This document shows, piece after piece, positions 33,545 to 45,269 of a stretch of 64,000 bases of DNA. Origin of the DNA: Albifimbria verrucaria. Taxonomy: Eukaryota > Ascomycota > Sordariomycetes > Hypocreales > Stachybotryaceae. The stretch covers positions 2,852,001 to 2,916,000 of the forward strand of contig JAHREC010000009.1 in NCBI GenBank assembly GCA_020081605.1. Reading direction: 5' to 3'. The translations under genes were made by a program, and so were the position numbers. The notes beneath the pieces are model-generated. The model was given only the letters and a program-made list of their open reading frames with translations. It searched no databases and was not told the origin of the DNA. Numbering within the stretch: the stretch's first letter is position 1; every line of letters starts with the position of its first letter.

Positions 33545-34950
33545 TTATCCTGTTTCCTGCGAGAAGCGAGCGTTGCACTTCTCCTTGTACTTCTTTAGCT
33601 TGATCATTTTGTCCTCTACGAATGACATGGTCTCTCTGTCAAAAAGCTTGGCGTCAGAGCCTTCTATATGTAATGTAGCCCAGTAGATGGCATCGATGTC
33701 GAAGCTTCTTCTGGCTGCGTAGTCGAACCAAAAGCGACCCGAGGCCCACGATTCACGCATTCGGGTAGAAAGACACGGTTTATCGAGTTGCTGCTGGTTC
33801 GGGGGTGAGGTGGTTTCGACCTCCTCCAAAGCCTTGAGGAACTGCTCCATTCTGGGCTCGTAGAGGCTTCGAAACTCATCTATTGCCCCGCGCTCGACCC
33901 ATACCTCAGGACCGGACAACAAGAGCCACCAAGGCGGGTCAAATGTGAACTGGACTGGCATGACGTTGGTGAACTCGACATCAAGAACCGCAGTAATGTC
34001 AAGGGTGTCTGGGTTTACAAGGATATTGGAGGGTTGCAGGTCATCGAAAAAGAGCATGAAGGGGCCATCTTCATCAATAATGTGGGTTGGGATAAGGTGG
34101 ATGAACCGATGCCGAGCAATGTACCGCGCTAGCACGATGTCTGCATCATTCCCAACGTTACGCTGTATGCGGAGCTGGACGAGATGCTCACGTGCGAGCA
34201 CTCTGAAGTATTCTGAAACACAATCAAACGTTTCAGTTGGGAAGAGAGGGATTGGGTAGTCTGCAATGGTGGCCAGCTTGTTCATATTGTATGTAAATGG
34301 CCTCTTGGTGACAGACCATGCATCGCCGTCTTTGGTAATGGCTCCGATGTCTTTAAAAGTGAGCTGCGAAAGTTGGAGCAGGTAGCTGGCAATTTGACGG
34401 TAGACCTTGTCTAGCAATGCATTGTCGATGGCTGGGTTCAAGACCATGGGCTCTGCGTTATCCTCCGTGGGCTGCTTCAGGAGCGTGGACAAGGGTGTGC
34501 CCTCAACGTAATCCATGATTATGAAGGGGCCAAGCTTTTGCGGGCTGTCGGCAGTAAGACCCCAGCTGTGAATGTGGGGATGGGGATTGTGGTATTTTGG
34601 TTGAGGTATTGCATGACTTGGACCTCGTTGGAGACCTTCTCGTCTCGCATGCCTGGAATTATGTGCCCGGGTTTTGGGAAGCGGATGATGATGTCTGGTT
34701 CTTCGGTTTCCAATGTGTAGCGGAAGCTGAAGTTGAAGGAACCCTCGATATCTTCCACGTATTCAATGGGTTTGCCTCCAAGACGGGCGGCAACAAACGC
34801 CGTGACTTCATCTTTGGCACGGATAATCTGATTGAGCCAGTCGTGGCATCGTTCATCGCTGTTGGCCTTTTCTAATTCATCGGGGTAAATCTTCAGGCAG
34901 GGATGCTCTGCATAATTTCTGAGGTGTAGCAGTAGCTCTGGAAGGGCCAC
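33545..34950 (-). CDS. Second APH-family fungal kinase
   Basis: The catalytic loop reads FFDDLQPSNILVNP and the metal-binding motif VLDVEF, followed by FTFDPPWWLLLSGPEVW. This tail and RMRESWASGRFWFDYAARRS match the 17.1-18.6 kb kinase, so the two are diverged paralogs. The N-lobe segment PDIIIRFPKPG is present. The frame changes near 34545, where a base is lost around a T/G run (GCTGGGG); the second frame continues PQKLGPFIIMDYVEG. As in its paralog, the loop His is absent. The 5' end is not resolved: the frame is open to about 35060 without an ATG, so 34950 is only the point where similarity becomes clear, and an upstream exon is likely. Confidence 0.7.
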
Positions 34951-36015
34951 CGAGTATGGGATGGTGTAAGTGATTGACCAAGGTAGAGAGATGGCTGTAA
35001 GTCCGTGACGGTCGAGACCAGCCTGGGTTATGGTGAGAACTAAGACTCGAAAGTGGAGGAATCAACTCCGCAGTAGCGTCGATTGATAAATAGCCGTCAT
35101 GTTAGTCATCGGACTGCACCAACGGGGCGTTGGTGATAAGGACGGGCTGGGCTGAGAGCGAGAGGGTGGGTGGCCGTGGTCAGGTCTCAAGGCCGTCTCG
35201 TATACCCAAGGCAGGATGCTACCCTCCTTTCTTTTCTTTTCTTTTCTTTTTCTGCACGGAATGGCCGGCCTCCTTGCCACTGTGGAGTACGAGGAGCCAG
35301 GTGTTTGCTGCTGAATGGAAATGTAATCAGGCTGGCCATACGTGTTGGCAGCAATGGCTAGCATTGCTCATCGTAGATAGAATCAACACATCTAACGTTA
35401 GGTAGTAAAACGAGACTCTCTACAAGCCAGCCTCTGAACAAGCCTAGATGGTCTGCTTTCCTGGCTGCCGCCACCATGACGTCTGCCTGGACATTTCTCT
35501 GCCGTCTGTTTCACCGCTTTCTTCGTCTCCCGCGTTTGCCCGGGCCTCCTCACTTTGCTTTTTCGGTGCGGTTTTGGTGGTGCTTGGATGGAACCACCGC
35601 CATCGTTACATCAATACTTGGACTGATGGGCAGCGGTTAAAAAGAAATACAATTGTAATGCACTCACGGGGCTTAATGTAACGATAACAATAACCGGTGA
35701 CAAAATCCGCATTCCTGGTATTTTCTGCTACTACTTGGTCTGATATCTGTTAAGGTTACGGGCTTCTGCCGAGTGAGATGAGGCTTACAGTATGGATAGT
35801 AGAAACAACCGAGTGCTAGGCTGTTTTATTGTGACTACCCTAGACTGGCTTGTGCCTGAAAGTGGAAAAGACTAGGTAGGTCGACTACTTACTGCACGCC
35901 TCTGCCATCCCATGAACTGAGGGTTCCCTTGCGGCGGCCTCTGATCCGACAGGCATACTGCTGCGCGTACCAGCAATTTGCTTCGTTCAACCCGCTGCAT
36001 GAATGTTACCCATAA
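34951..36015. other. Intergenic with a pyrimidine tract
   Basis: Contains a TTTTC microsatellite (about 35226-35251), possibly part of the promoter of the minus-strand kinase gene. No gene recognised elsewhere. Confidence 0.4.
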
Positions 36016-36858
36016 GCCCGCGCAAGCCTGAACTTGGCCATTCAGTTCGATTTTCCAGTGACGGACCATCCGCCCAATATTGTGCTTCTTCAGGCAAGCG
36101 TTGATCCGGACGGCACAAGTGACTTTCGCATCCTCATCGACAACAGGTTTGTCAAGTACATAACCATTGATGCAGGCATATACAGCCCCGACGAGATGTG
36201 CTTCGGCCCTTCTTTGGTGGCCTTACTGCCACCTCTCCCCGCAGGCATCTGGAACAAGGCCCATATTTCCAGGAATCTCGAGACGGGAGATCCTTGCTTT
36301 TCTGATGTCTCACAGACGCAGCTCCCAGATATCCGTAGTACTTGGCATCCCACTCGAATTGACCACCTGGTGCTTCGTGAGGGGCAAAAAGTACGCACCA
36401 ATGTTTATGAAGTCACCTGTCCCGGCTTCAATTCTCCCGTCATCGCGAAGTTCGCCAGGTTCGAGTGGGAGGTGCCTCAACTGGAAGCGGAGACGGCGGC
36501 CTACAGCTGGGTAGATGGCCATGGGATCGGTCCGGTCTTCCTTGGCCATTTGACCGAGGAAGACAAAGTAATCGGTTTCCTCATCACCCTCATTGATGGC
36601 TGTCGTCACGCTACGATTGAGGACTTGCCCCTGTGCCGCTCGGCCCTGTCAAGGTTGCATAGATTGGGAATCAAGCACGGTGGCATCAATAAGCATAACT
36701 TTCTGATCCATGATGAGGAGGCGACTCTCATCGATTTTGATCGCTCTTTGCGGTTGGCTGACGAGAATGAGCTGCAAGCCGAACTGCAGCAGTTGCAAGT
36801 CGAGTTATGTGATGATACTGGAAGGGGTGGAATGGTCGTGGAGAGCAGTCTACATTGA
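36016..36858 (+). CDS. Fungal protein-kinase-like fold protein, catalytic Asp replaced
   Basis: The frame is open from 36016, but there is no ATG before the first conserved segment, so the start is unresolved and an upstream exon is likely. The protein matches a fungal family often mislabelled 'alpha-galactosidase A', in truth a small kinase-like fold: NVYEVTCPGFNSPVIAKFAR (Lys), FEWEVPQLEAETAAYSWV, then the catalytic loop LGIKHGGINKHNFLI and LIDFDRS. The canonical loop is HGDINxxN; here the Asp codon reads GGC, giving HGG. The metal-binding DFD is kept. Loss of the Asp would disable phosphotransfer unless it is a sequence error. It ends GRGGMVVESSLH, the usual C-terminus of this family. Confidence 0.7.
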   Translation, partial: ARASLNLAIQFDFPVTDHPPNIVLLQASVDPDGTSDFRILIDNRFVKYITIDAGIYSPDEMCFGPSLVALLPPLPAGIWNKAHISRNLETGDPCFSDVSQTQLPDIRSTWHPTRIDHLVLREGQKVRTNVYEVTCPGFNSPVIAKFARFEWEVPQLEAETAAYSWVDGHGIGPVFLGHLTEEDKVIGFLITLIDGCRHATIEDLPLCRSALSRLHRLGIKHGGINKHNFLIHDEEATLIDFDRSLRLADENELQAELQQLQVELCDDTGRGGMVVESSLH

Positions 36859-37104
36859 CGTACTTGAGCTACTTGGCGTGATAGAAATACTGTTTTGTAG
36901 CGACAAAAGGCAAGGAAGTCATAAAAGGACTAAATGCAAATATAGTTTACACAACTCCCTCGTGCCAAAGCCTTGAGCATTCGACATAGCTTCCGCCGCC
37001 TCCATTGACGCTAGATCGAAGCAGACGGGTATCGGTTTCGGGCAGAGTACCATGCTCCTCATTTATAGCATCAAGTATCCGAAAAAGAAAGAATAATTAT
37101 CATC

Positions 37105-38102
37105 TCAGAACTCAGATTCCGAGCTCCAATAATCGTAAACTGTCTTGCCATCTTCATCCCATTCCGAGTAATCCCCAATAGTCATATTCTTCTCCGTCAA
37201 AACATCTAATGATTGGGTTTCAAACCCTACATGTATATGGGTTAGGATCCTGACGACTTTGGGTGAACTTAGTTGACACGCGAGAGCTTCTGCCTGCTCC
37301 TGCATAACCGCTTGTGTTAAAATTGGGTCGTAGTCTGGAGAGCCACATAGATTCGAGTGAGTCGCTGGTATGGGTTTAGACAGTTCCATCCTCATACTCA
37401 GATTGACAATCACTTCGCGCAAGCGCAGAGTCGTCTTAGGGTCTCGAGGGGTTAAAGCATCGGGGCAGATGTTGCGCACACGTAGGTGCAGGACCTGAAG
37501 AGTATGAAGGAGAGCGCCGATGACTGGGCAAATATGTAAGCCGTCCCATCCATCCCACCCTGGGTCAAAGACAGCCCCAGGGACATCTAGGACCAAGACG
37601 TCCAAGTGCTCCACTGAAAGTGCCGGTTGGATGGAGTGTAGTGACATAAATTCGTCTGGACGGTTGAGAAGGTCGCCGCTGGGTAAATCATAGGCTTTTA
37701 TCTGCAGGACGCGCAGCCGACATGCTTGTTGCATTAGGGTAGCAAGCTTTATCAGATCATCATCAAAAGTGTCTTTCCACTGCTGAGGCGAATCTTCTGG
37801 ATTGGGCTCTAACAAAACAAATTCATCAGGGAGGTGTAGTTTCTGGGGATGTAAGTTCTAAGAGTAAGGTGGATGATTTCCAGGCTACTTCCGAATCGCT
37901 TCAGTCTTTGCATATTATCAGAAGAGAGGAAAGGTCCTAATGTGTCTTGCACTAATGCAACGCCTTTGAAGTATGTAAGATGAGCAAACTCGAACCAGTG
38001 TTTGCAGATTGTAAGACGGGCCAAATCTTCGTGGAAAAATAATGGACCAATCAAGTCAAAGATGGTTCTCAAAATCTCCGGAGGCAAGTGAAGGAGGGAC
38101 AT
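37105..38102 (-). CDS. F-box-like protein
   Basis: ATG 38102 opens MSLLHLPPEILRTIFDLIGP, an F-box-type helix (LPPEIL..IF), followed by LARLTICKHWFEFAHLTYF. The frame changes near 37830 and continues LHLPDEFVLLEPNPED. The rest has leucine-rich strand-like segments (VEHLDVLVLDVP, LHTLQVLHLRVRNI) and ends in an acidic DYWSSESEF. F-box proteins recruit substrates to SCF ubiquitin ligases through Skp1; the target is unknown. No close family name is recognised. Confidence 0.6.
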
Positions 38103-38947
38103 TGCGAGGTAGAACCAAGAAGACTGTTTGAATCAAGGTATTGTAATTAGGGGTGACGAGAAGATCGCATCAAAAGAACGGAGGGCTGGTATGGAAAGCC
38201 TGGACTAGCCAGTATCAAGGTCTGAAACCGGGAGAAGGAATGGTCCAGATAAAGGCTGATGGTTAAAAGCGCTGTGACCAACTACTACACGTAGCCCTTC
38301 GAATCAGGACGTAAAATGGGATTCAGTGGGATATTTATACCGGTGGTGCGCTTAAGAATTATTGGTCATGCTACGTACAATGAGTCACAGGAATAGTCAA
38401 TGCATGGCAGCAGTGAGAGAGCAGGAAGTGCACAAGTTGGTAAGTGAGCCAATGGGCGTATAACATATCTTCTTGAGCCAGGCGTGGCTGATAATGCATG
38501 GCTGATTGAATGTATGGCGCTAAATAGCTGACCAGAAGGTGATATTGGTGATGCATCTCGAACCCATGCTCGTGCAACCAACAAGAGATTAATCTTTAGA
38601 TCGCCAAAAGTTCCCGAGCCTACGTATTTAGCTCGAATAGTTTGCCGGCAAACGCATATACCGGCGCATCTTTTAGGATAACGATCGTCGAAGCCCATGC
38701 CGCTTTTTGGTGCTATGGTTTGGCCTAAAATGAGGTTATTCTGATGTCGGTTGCTAAGTCTCCGAGAAGTCTCCAAAGCCGTACCCACAAGACTTTTTGT
38801 TGACTATAAGTATGGCTTCAAAGCTGCTACTATGACATGTAATTCTTGCATAGCATTTATATCATTTTCGTGATAGCTCCGAACCATAAACAGTCTGCGG
38901 CATCTTTTGTGTTGCTCATCCATCTCTGAACATCACATCATTAAATC
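38103..38947. other. Divergent intergenic region, no gene seen
   Basis: This lies between the F-box-like gene (minus) and the DUF3237 gene (plus) and probably holds both promoters. The minus-strand open frame at 38366-38788 has no protein-like features. Confidence 0.4.
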
Positions 38948-39496
38948 ATGAAGACTTACAGATCTCTTCTATCTATTGGAGTACTTTCCTCCATCACTGG
39001 AGTATTTGGCAGATGCTCCGCTCAGCCTGTCTTGGAGAAGATATTTACCGCCAATTTCGGCATCGGTGCGGCAATCCAAGTCGGCCAAGGACCATATGGG
39101 TTCCGAACCGTCGCTCCTATCGATGGTGGCACATTCAGTGGACCCAATATTAATGGTGATACAGAAGACAGCCCCTGAAACTATCAATGCTAACGAGCGG
39201 AAACAGGAACAATTCTACCGCTTGGTGCTGACTGGGGCCTGACCGACGCTGCGGGCAGGTTCATGGCCGACATCAGACTCCAGCTGGAGGCAAACGACGG
39301 GACACCGATTTACATGACAGCGACGGGGATTTTGCAGGAGGGCAACCATCTCCACGCGCATATTCGTTTTGAGACAGGTAGTGAGTCGCATTCATGGCTG
39401 AACGACGCGGTTGCTTTTGGATTTGCGACGTTGGATCGGCCTCCGCCGCCGCCGTTGTCTTCGACCTTGGACGTTTACAGGGTGGTTGTGAGTTAG
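38948..39496 (+). CDS. Secreted DUF3237-domain protein
   Basis: ATG 38948 begins a signal peptide (MKTYRSLLSIGVLSSITGVF) with a likely cleavage near residue 20-25. A clean 51-nt intron (39156-39206, branch CTAAC) joins GPNING to TILPLGADWGL. The mature part carries the DUF3237 pattern: GGTFSGPNINGTILPLGADW, then DIRLQLEANDGTPIYM and HIRFETGSESHSWLNDAVAF. Length is 165 residues, usual for the family. The domain is found in bacteria and fungi and has no settled function. Frames are intact. The C-terminus PPPPPLSSTLDVYRVVVS is typical of secreted fungal members. Confidence 0.85.
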
Positions 39497-39580
39497 ATGG
39501 GCAATAGATTTATGCCCACGAGCAAAAATATCACCCATTACTTGCAGTACCATCAGGAATGTATGCAAAAGATAGAAGTG

Positions 39581-39669
39581 TCTCCCCAACCAGAATCGAA
39601 CTAGTGACCTTTCGATGAAATTATTCTCAATTACAGTCGAACGTGATAAACCAACTACACCATGGGGAG
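39581..39669 (-). tRNA. tRNA, probably Tyr (anticodon GTA), with intron
   Basis: On the minus strand CTCCCCA pairs with TGGGGAG (7 bp) with discriminator A. A 5' C is characteristic of eukaryotic tRNA-Tyr. The D-arm is GTGTAGTTGGTTTATCAC. Anticodon stem TTCGA/TCGAA encloses CTGTAA plus an intron of about 14 nt after position 37, giving anticodon GTA with the obligatory U33. The T-arm is ACTAG-TTCGATT-CTGGT, fully paired with one T-G. Confidence 0.8.
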
Positions 39670-39879
39670 GTTCTTGATATTGGATTGTGGATCCTGACCG
39701 TTTTAGGCCACTCCATATAGTGCGACTTGAGAAAGCGCTTACCTAAAGCCAGCCCATAGGTAGGGAAGGTAGCGACCACCTGCACAACCGCTGCCAACTG
39801 TCAAGCCTGACAGAGGAGTTATTGGCAAGCACTTCTGCCTGTGTCTCATCACTCCTATCTTCATCCAAGCATCAACACT

Positions 39880-42800
39880 ATGTGGGAGCCTGCATCCAAC
39901 GGGCGAAATATCTACTGCGCCCTGTGCGGTGCGATCCTCTGCCGTCCTCTTTGGTTACCGGAGAATCGAGAAGATCTAGGACCGTTCGGGCTCCATGCGT
40001 TTGCTGAGGTTGGCTGGCTGCTGAAAGTTCGCGTTATTGGAGAGGCGCATCCCCATGTTGCCAAGCGGAACAAGTAAGTTATGAAGGGTACTAGTTGTGA
40101 TAATACAAGCTAGCTGATACCACCGCCTTCACCTAGTGCTTGGGTATCGGGCCCAGCACTCCTATCAATTGCTCGAAACAGGCTAATTCGGCCAAACGAA
40201 CCTGGCCAAGGAATGGATCCAGCATTGGAGGGAGTGAGTATTTCAAGGATCTCAATGTATGTCTTCAGTATCTCGACATTGGGCATTGTCCAGCAAAGCT
40301 TACCATTTCCATCGTATAGCTACGAATGGCACGCTCGCACACGGCAACGCTCTACCAAGTTCGATGTGCCTTGGTGTGTTCCTTTCCATGTCAGCTGCCG
40401 GGAGCTGTTTTGCAGATACTTGGGCATCCCGGTGCCCCACTTAGACAAGGCCATATTCCTCATGGTGTTCAAGAAATTCGCCAGAGAAGAGCCAAGGAGC
40501 TTGCACCTAGAATTACCATATGGTGATATCGCCAAGTTGATGAAGCCTCGGTGGAGAGCCGACTGTGGTGACGAGCACCTCTTCTCGAATCCTATCCGAA
40601 CCGGACTGTTCAGAGGTGTGTTGAGGGACATGCTACCTCATGCCGTACCTGAAATAAAAAATCTCAACACATACGATGCAACTGGCGACCCATTCGGTAT
40701 TCTATCTAACGAGATGCTACTTTGGATTTCTAAAGAGCTCCCAGTGTCAAGCCTATACGAGCTCCGAAAAGCATCGCCTGCCTTTGCTAGTCTTGAGCTT
40801 AGTAACGGCTATTGGAAGAGCCGACTCCAAAAAGACATGCCGTGGCTTTGGGAATTGCAGACGTATAAGGTGGACGATCTGAATTGGGAAAATGCTTACT
40901 CTCGCTTTTGGGGGCTAGTCTAGCCTCATCTCAGAGTAAGATTGATGGTCTCTGCAACCGACGTAGAATCTGGAGTCAGCTATGTCCTATTTTCGCCAAG
41001 GTTTACAACGAGTACCAAGGCCGTCTGGAATGCTTGGGCTACGTCGATCCGCCTTCATTCAATCTTGCTATCTCTCTTGGACCGTGGCATGTCGCATTCG
41101 AAAAAGTCCCTACTGGAGAAGAACGCAACCTCTGCTAGATCACCTTGACGACTTGTCCAATACCAACCTCAGTCTGAGGTTGGCTTGGACAGCAGACGGG
41201 TACTTGGCCGAAATTGACGTCTTGCAAAACGACAGACTGTATGACACAGCGCAAAGACGGCTTCCTGTACACTACACGTCGCAGACGGTTCAAATTCCGA
41301 CAGACGACTGGCCAAGGGGTTTGTTGTTACGACGAGAGAAGCCCCAACCGTGATATCGCCTAGACAGCGCCAAGTGGTCGGATTAGAGATCTACCTGCTC
41401 AAGCATTCACCGATCAAGCTCGGTTCAACAGACGGGGACAAGCGCCTTATTCATGTCCCATCGTCAAGTTTTCTCGTTGGCTTGAAAACGTACCAATCCT
41501 CGTCAGGAACCTTGTCCAGGCTTGGTTTCCTAACTCGGGCCAAAACCCAATCATATGAACGCCTGCGAGCTGCAAAAATGATGCATATTCTGACTTAGTC
41601 CCTTTCAAAGACTATCTTTGGCGAGAGAAATTCCCCAAGCAGGCGTCAAAGTACGACCCATTTGGCCGAGAAAGAGGAGGGCATCAAATTCAAAGGACAA
41701 GACGCAGGAGACACCCTCATGTTCGGTATTTCAGAGGAAGAACTGGCTGACGTGACCGGTATTTCAGTTGACGTGCACCTCGGTGGTTTCGAGATCACTT
41801 ATGGCCATCGCCCCAGCCGTAGTATCGGCCCGCACCGCTTAGCAATGAAGACGCTCACTATCGATGGGAAAGGCGGCGAACGCATTGTGGGAATGAATGT
41901 CGCCGAGCACGAGTCACGGTTGACCGAGTTATGGCTTGCTACGAATCGAGGGCGTGTTCTCATAATTGGGCGGCATCGTTCCCTATAAACTACGGTGCAG
42001 GCGCCTTGCCTTACTGCGGCATACGAGTGACGTGGCGCTGCAATAGACGAAGCCACCACCTCGAGAGCATTGATGGCCTCTTGTTTCCTCCTCTCGAATC
42101 CTCTAGTAGAACCCATTACAATTACGAAAGCTTCTTCAGTCGGTCACCTCGGTCAACTTCCAATGCCATGATGCCCACACCTACCTTTGCAAGCATAGGC
42201 ATGGTATGGGGCTTGAAAAAACTTTTGAGCCTAGCAGAACCAGATCGATAGAGTACCTTGATTTTCATCAAAACCCTTCCAAATATGCCAGAGGTACATG
42301 GATAGAATACGACGGGTCTCTTCTTGACACAGGCACATCGTGCTGGCTTGACTGCAGCTCTAAGATTTCCGAGGTTCACATTTCCATGGTAGAGAGCCCA
42401 GGAACGCGAAACAGAGGAAGAGCGCCAATAGCCGCAATCTCCTTCAGGTACACAGACGGCAATACAACAACAGTTGGGCCGAACAAGTTTCCGATAGATT
42501 CGAGATGCAAACGGTGTCAAGCAGAAGTAGGGAATGAGGCCAAAACAAATTCGTGTACGCAATATCATCATTTGACTTGGCAAGTTGGAGATCAAAAACT
42601 TGCCATGCTACGTATATGGGAATCACGGCGTCTGGGAATCGCTGCCATGCAGATGATTGCTGAGAACAAGGCTGAAAGCCCAATCTGGGGCTACGAGGGT
42701 TTCCAAGCCAAGACAAAGAAGGCTTCAGAGCTACATTTTGCAAGTTACAAGGGTGGTGAAGCCACTGGTGTTAAGCTTTTCTCAGGAGACGAATTTGACA

Positions 42801-42925
42801 TCGTCATGAACGAGGGCAAAAACAGTGGCTTGCAGGCTACAAAACTTCGAAAGACCAAAGGTGTCACCCGATCCGAGACGCTGATCATCGGTATCCAAGG
42901 AATCAAGGTCGCCACTAGGACCTAG
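39880..42925 (+). CDS. Fungal F-box protein with N-terminal CxxC and long C-terminal orphan domain
   Basis: ATG 39880 (MWEPASNGRNIYCALCGAIL) starts a CxxC-containing segment. An intron at 40074-40136 joins RNN to AWVSGPALL. An F-box follows at about 40680-40860 (FGILSNEMLLWISKELP), then the SRLQKDMPWLWEL motif typical of a large fungal orphan family. The frame changes near 40920 to SKIDGLCNRRRIWSQL and again several times to 42200. The last long frame (to 42925) contains YARGTWIEYDGSLLDTG and ends RSETLIIGIQGIKVATRT, resembling the C-terminal 'DUF7600-like' part of this family. It probably recruits an unknown substrate to SCF. The number of frame breaks means either heavy sequence error or early decay. 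Confidence 0.6.
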
Positions 42926-45269
42926 TTCATTACCTTGACAGATAAAGCTTGTACTGGGCATGGAATCGGTGTGTTAGACATATCATTTTGATGCCATTCA
43001 AGTAAGTGAGACTTCGAACAGCAGAGCGTGTACCAATTCTGACAGAACATATTCGGTAGCTGTCGTACTATCCTTTGATCGAAATATCGCGACTTAATAG
43101 TCATAGCTTTACCAACGCTCTGTTACGTGTTGTTCCTGTGGATCCGAACCGAATACAAGCATACCGATGCTGAACCAAAAGCCCAAAAGTCTGCGTCGAA
43201 GTGGTGCTTGTCGCAATACAAAGACAAATTGGTAGAGTTTGCGGCGAGCCAGCCAGAAGGGTTCCTGGAGGCCCAGTTTTCACATATTTTCCTGAGCCAT
43301 TCAGAAACTGCAAATCGATTGTCGTCTACTCTCAAGGTATCCAAAAAGGTACCCTCACGATTGTATAAATAGGCGTGCGATCTGCTGCCATGATGCATCC
43401 TGGATATCTCTCCAACATCTTCCTCACACACACATCATTTCACTGGCTTACACAAGTCAAGTGGCCGGTTCAACGCCGGTGCTCCTCATGATATGGACTA
43501 GAGAGAATGCCAAGACTCTCTTGTCAAAGCAACACCATGGCCATTTGAAAAAGCCTTGGGAGTTTGTAAACTCGATTTGCCTCCATTCTTACCCGCCAAC
43601 GGAGACCTTGTTACGACTTTTACTTCCTCTAAATGACCGAGTTTGGAGAACCTTTCGAGCTTGAGTCTCGATTCTCATCTTTGGGCCAGCCCCTCCAATA
43701 CACACACACACACATCTATGGAACCACATGCAATTCCCTAGAGAAATCTTGACAATATACGATAACCTGTTGCGCTTGGCAGAAATTCGATGGATAACTT
43801 TCTCAACTGCATCTCCGGTTGGCTCTTGCTACCAATATGACAGCAAGGTCTGAAGGCAGACCTGACCTTGGACGTGTAACTGATGCCGCGCTGGACAAGC
43901 ATATAGAACCGTTGCTACTGTGCAGACCGCTTAGTCACTATCCACAACAGCTATTGACACATCCTACCTATCCTCATTGTCTTCATTGTACCTTGAGGCT
44001 CTGGGCATGGGAACTCAACCACTAAATCTATACATGCCACTGGACCTCGAACTCTTCGAAGCCCAAAGAAGAAGCAATTCTTGCTACATGACAAATTCCT
44101 CTAACTTGCTGCATTCACTTCACCACCAACCAATGGTGGTGGGTCTCAGCAAGCCCAATGAGGATTACACTAGCAGACCCTGCAGACAATATTGCCTTGC
44201 TTAAGTAGGCAACAAGCGGATATAAGATACCAGAATTATAAATAAAGCGAGTATAATGTATTTTTAATAGTAAAGAGTATACTACAGAAATGGAGTTCGG
44301 TAGCTGGATGGAGAAGTGGGAGATTATACCAGAAGTTGAGACAACATGGGTTTGAGCTTTCACTTCGAGAGCTGAGCTATCTGAGTTCCAGATAGAAGTG
44401 CAACATTATTACATTGTTACGTCAGTATAGTTATTAAAATAAGAAATAAATTAATAGGATCTAACGGAAGATGCTGGGAAGTCTAATCGATGATGAATCA
44501 TCCGAGTGATGTTGAGAACAAGATACCGGCAACAAGCTCACTTGGAAGGATACCGAACAGATCAAACAATATGGTTCAAAATACCACTGGAAGACAGGAA
44601 ACCTTTTTGAAGTAGCAAGTTGGTCTAACGTAGACTGGGATGTGGTTTCTTTTGTCGGACCATGAGATAAACACCCTGAGCATGGAGAGGAAACGTAGAA
44701 AAAACCAATCAGATTAGACAACGTTAGGAAGAGTGGCAGGCTTTGGTGGAGAGAATGGCTGAAGCCAAGTAGAGAAGGACAGGACAAGCTGTGATTTAAG
44801 GACTGCTGATCTTTTGGAAGATCATCAATTTAATTTATGTCAGGTCGGTTTCCAGGATCGGAACACGACGCCGGTCACGCCAAACAAAAACAAACTGCTT
44901 TGTGGCCATAACTCAAGAGACGAGTTCGCGTGTCTACCGAGCTGGAGGATTCGAACAGTAACGCAGGTAGAGAAGGGCCGTCGTTGGATAGAGGGTATAT
45001 AAATACTGAATACAAATAGTACTAAGCATCACACTGGGCGGACGTTGTGGAAGTGATGGGTCGGGGCTAATCTTAGACTAATGTTGAGATCATTCAGTAG
45101 CAGAATTAGCATCAGGTCAATCGTATAAGTTCATTCAGGAAACAACGTTTATTTCCTGGCACTCGTTTATAGTCTTTGAGCAACAAGCCGTGAAGCAACC
45201 CCTCAAACTTCAAACCATGGTGCTAGTCCAAACGCCTTCATAGAATCTCCTTGGCCAGCGAGAAGCTGG
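42926..45269. other. Intergenic, no firm gene
   Basis: Several short frames exist, but none was recognised. A stretch near 43450-43850 reads like damaged protein (for example FPREILTIYDNLLRLAEI at about 43735) and could be a relic of an F-box/2EXR-type gene. A CA microsatellite lies near 43700. Confidence 0.35.

Noticed and set aside
44930..44975. tRNA-like T-arm (GGATTCGAAC) on the minus strand
   Set aside because: No acceptor stem, D-arm or anticodon arm could be folded around it.
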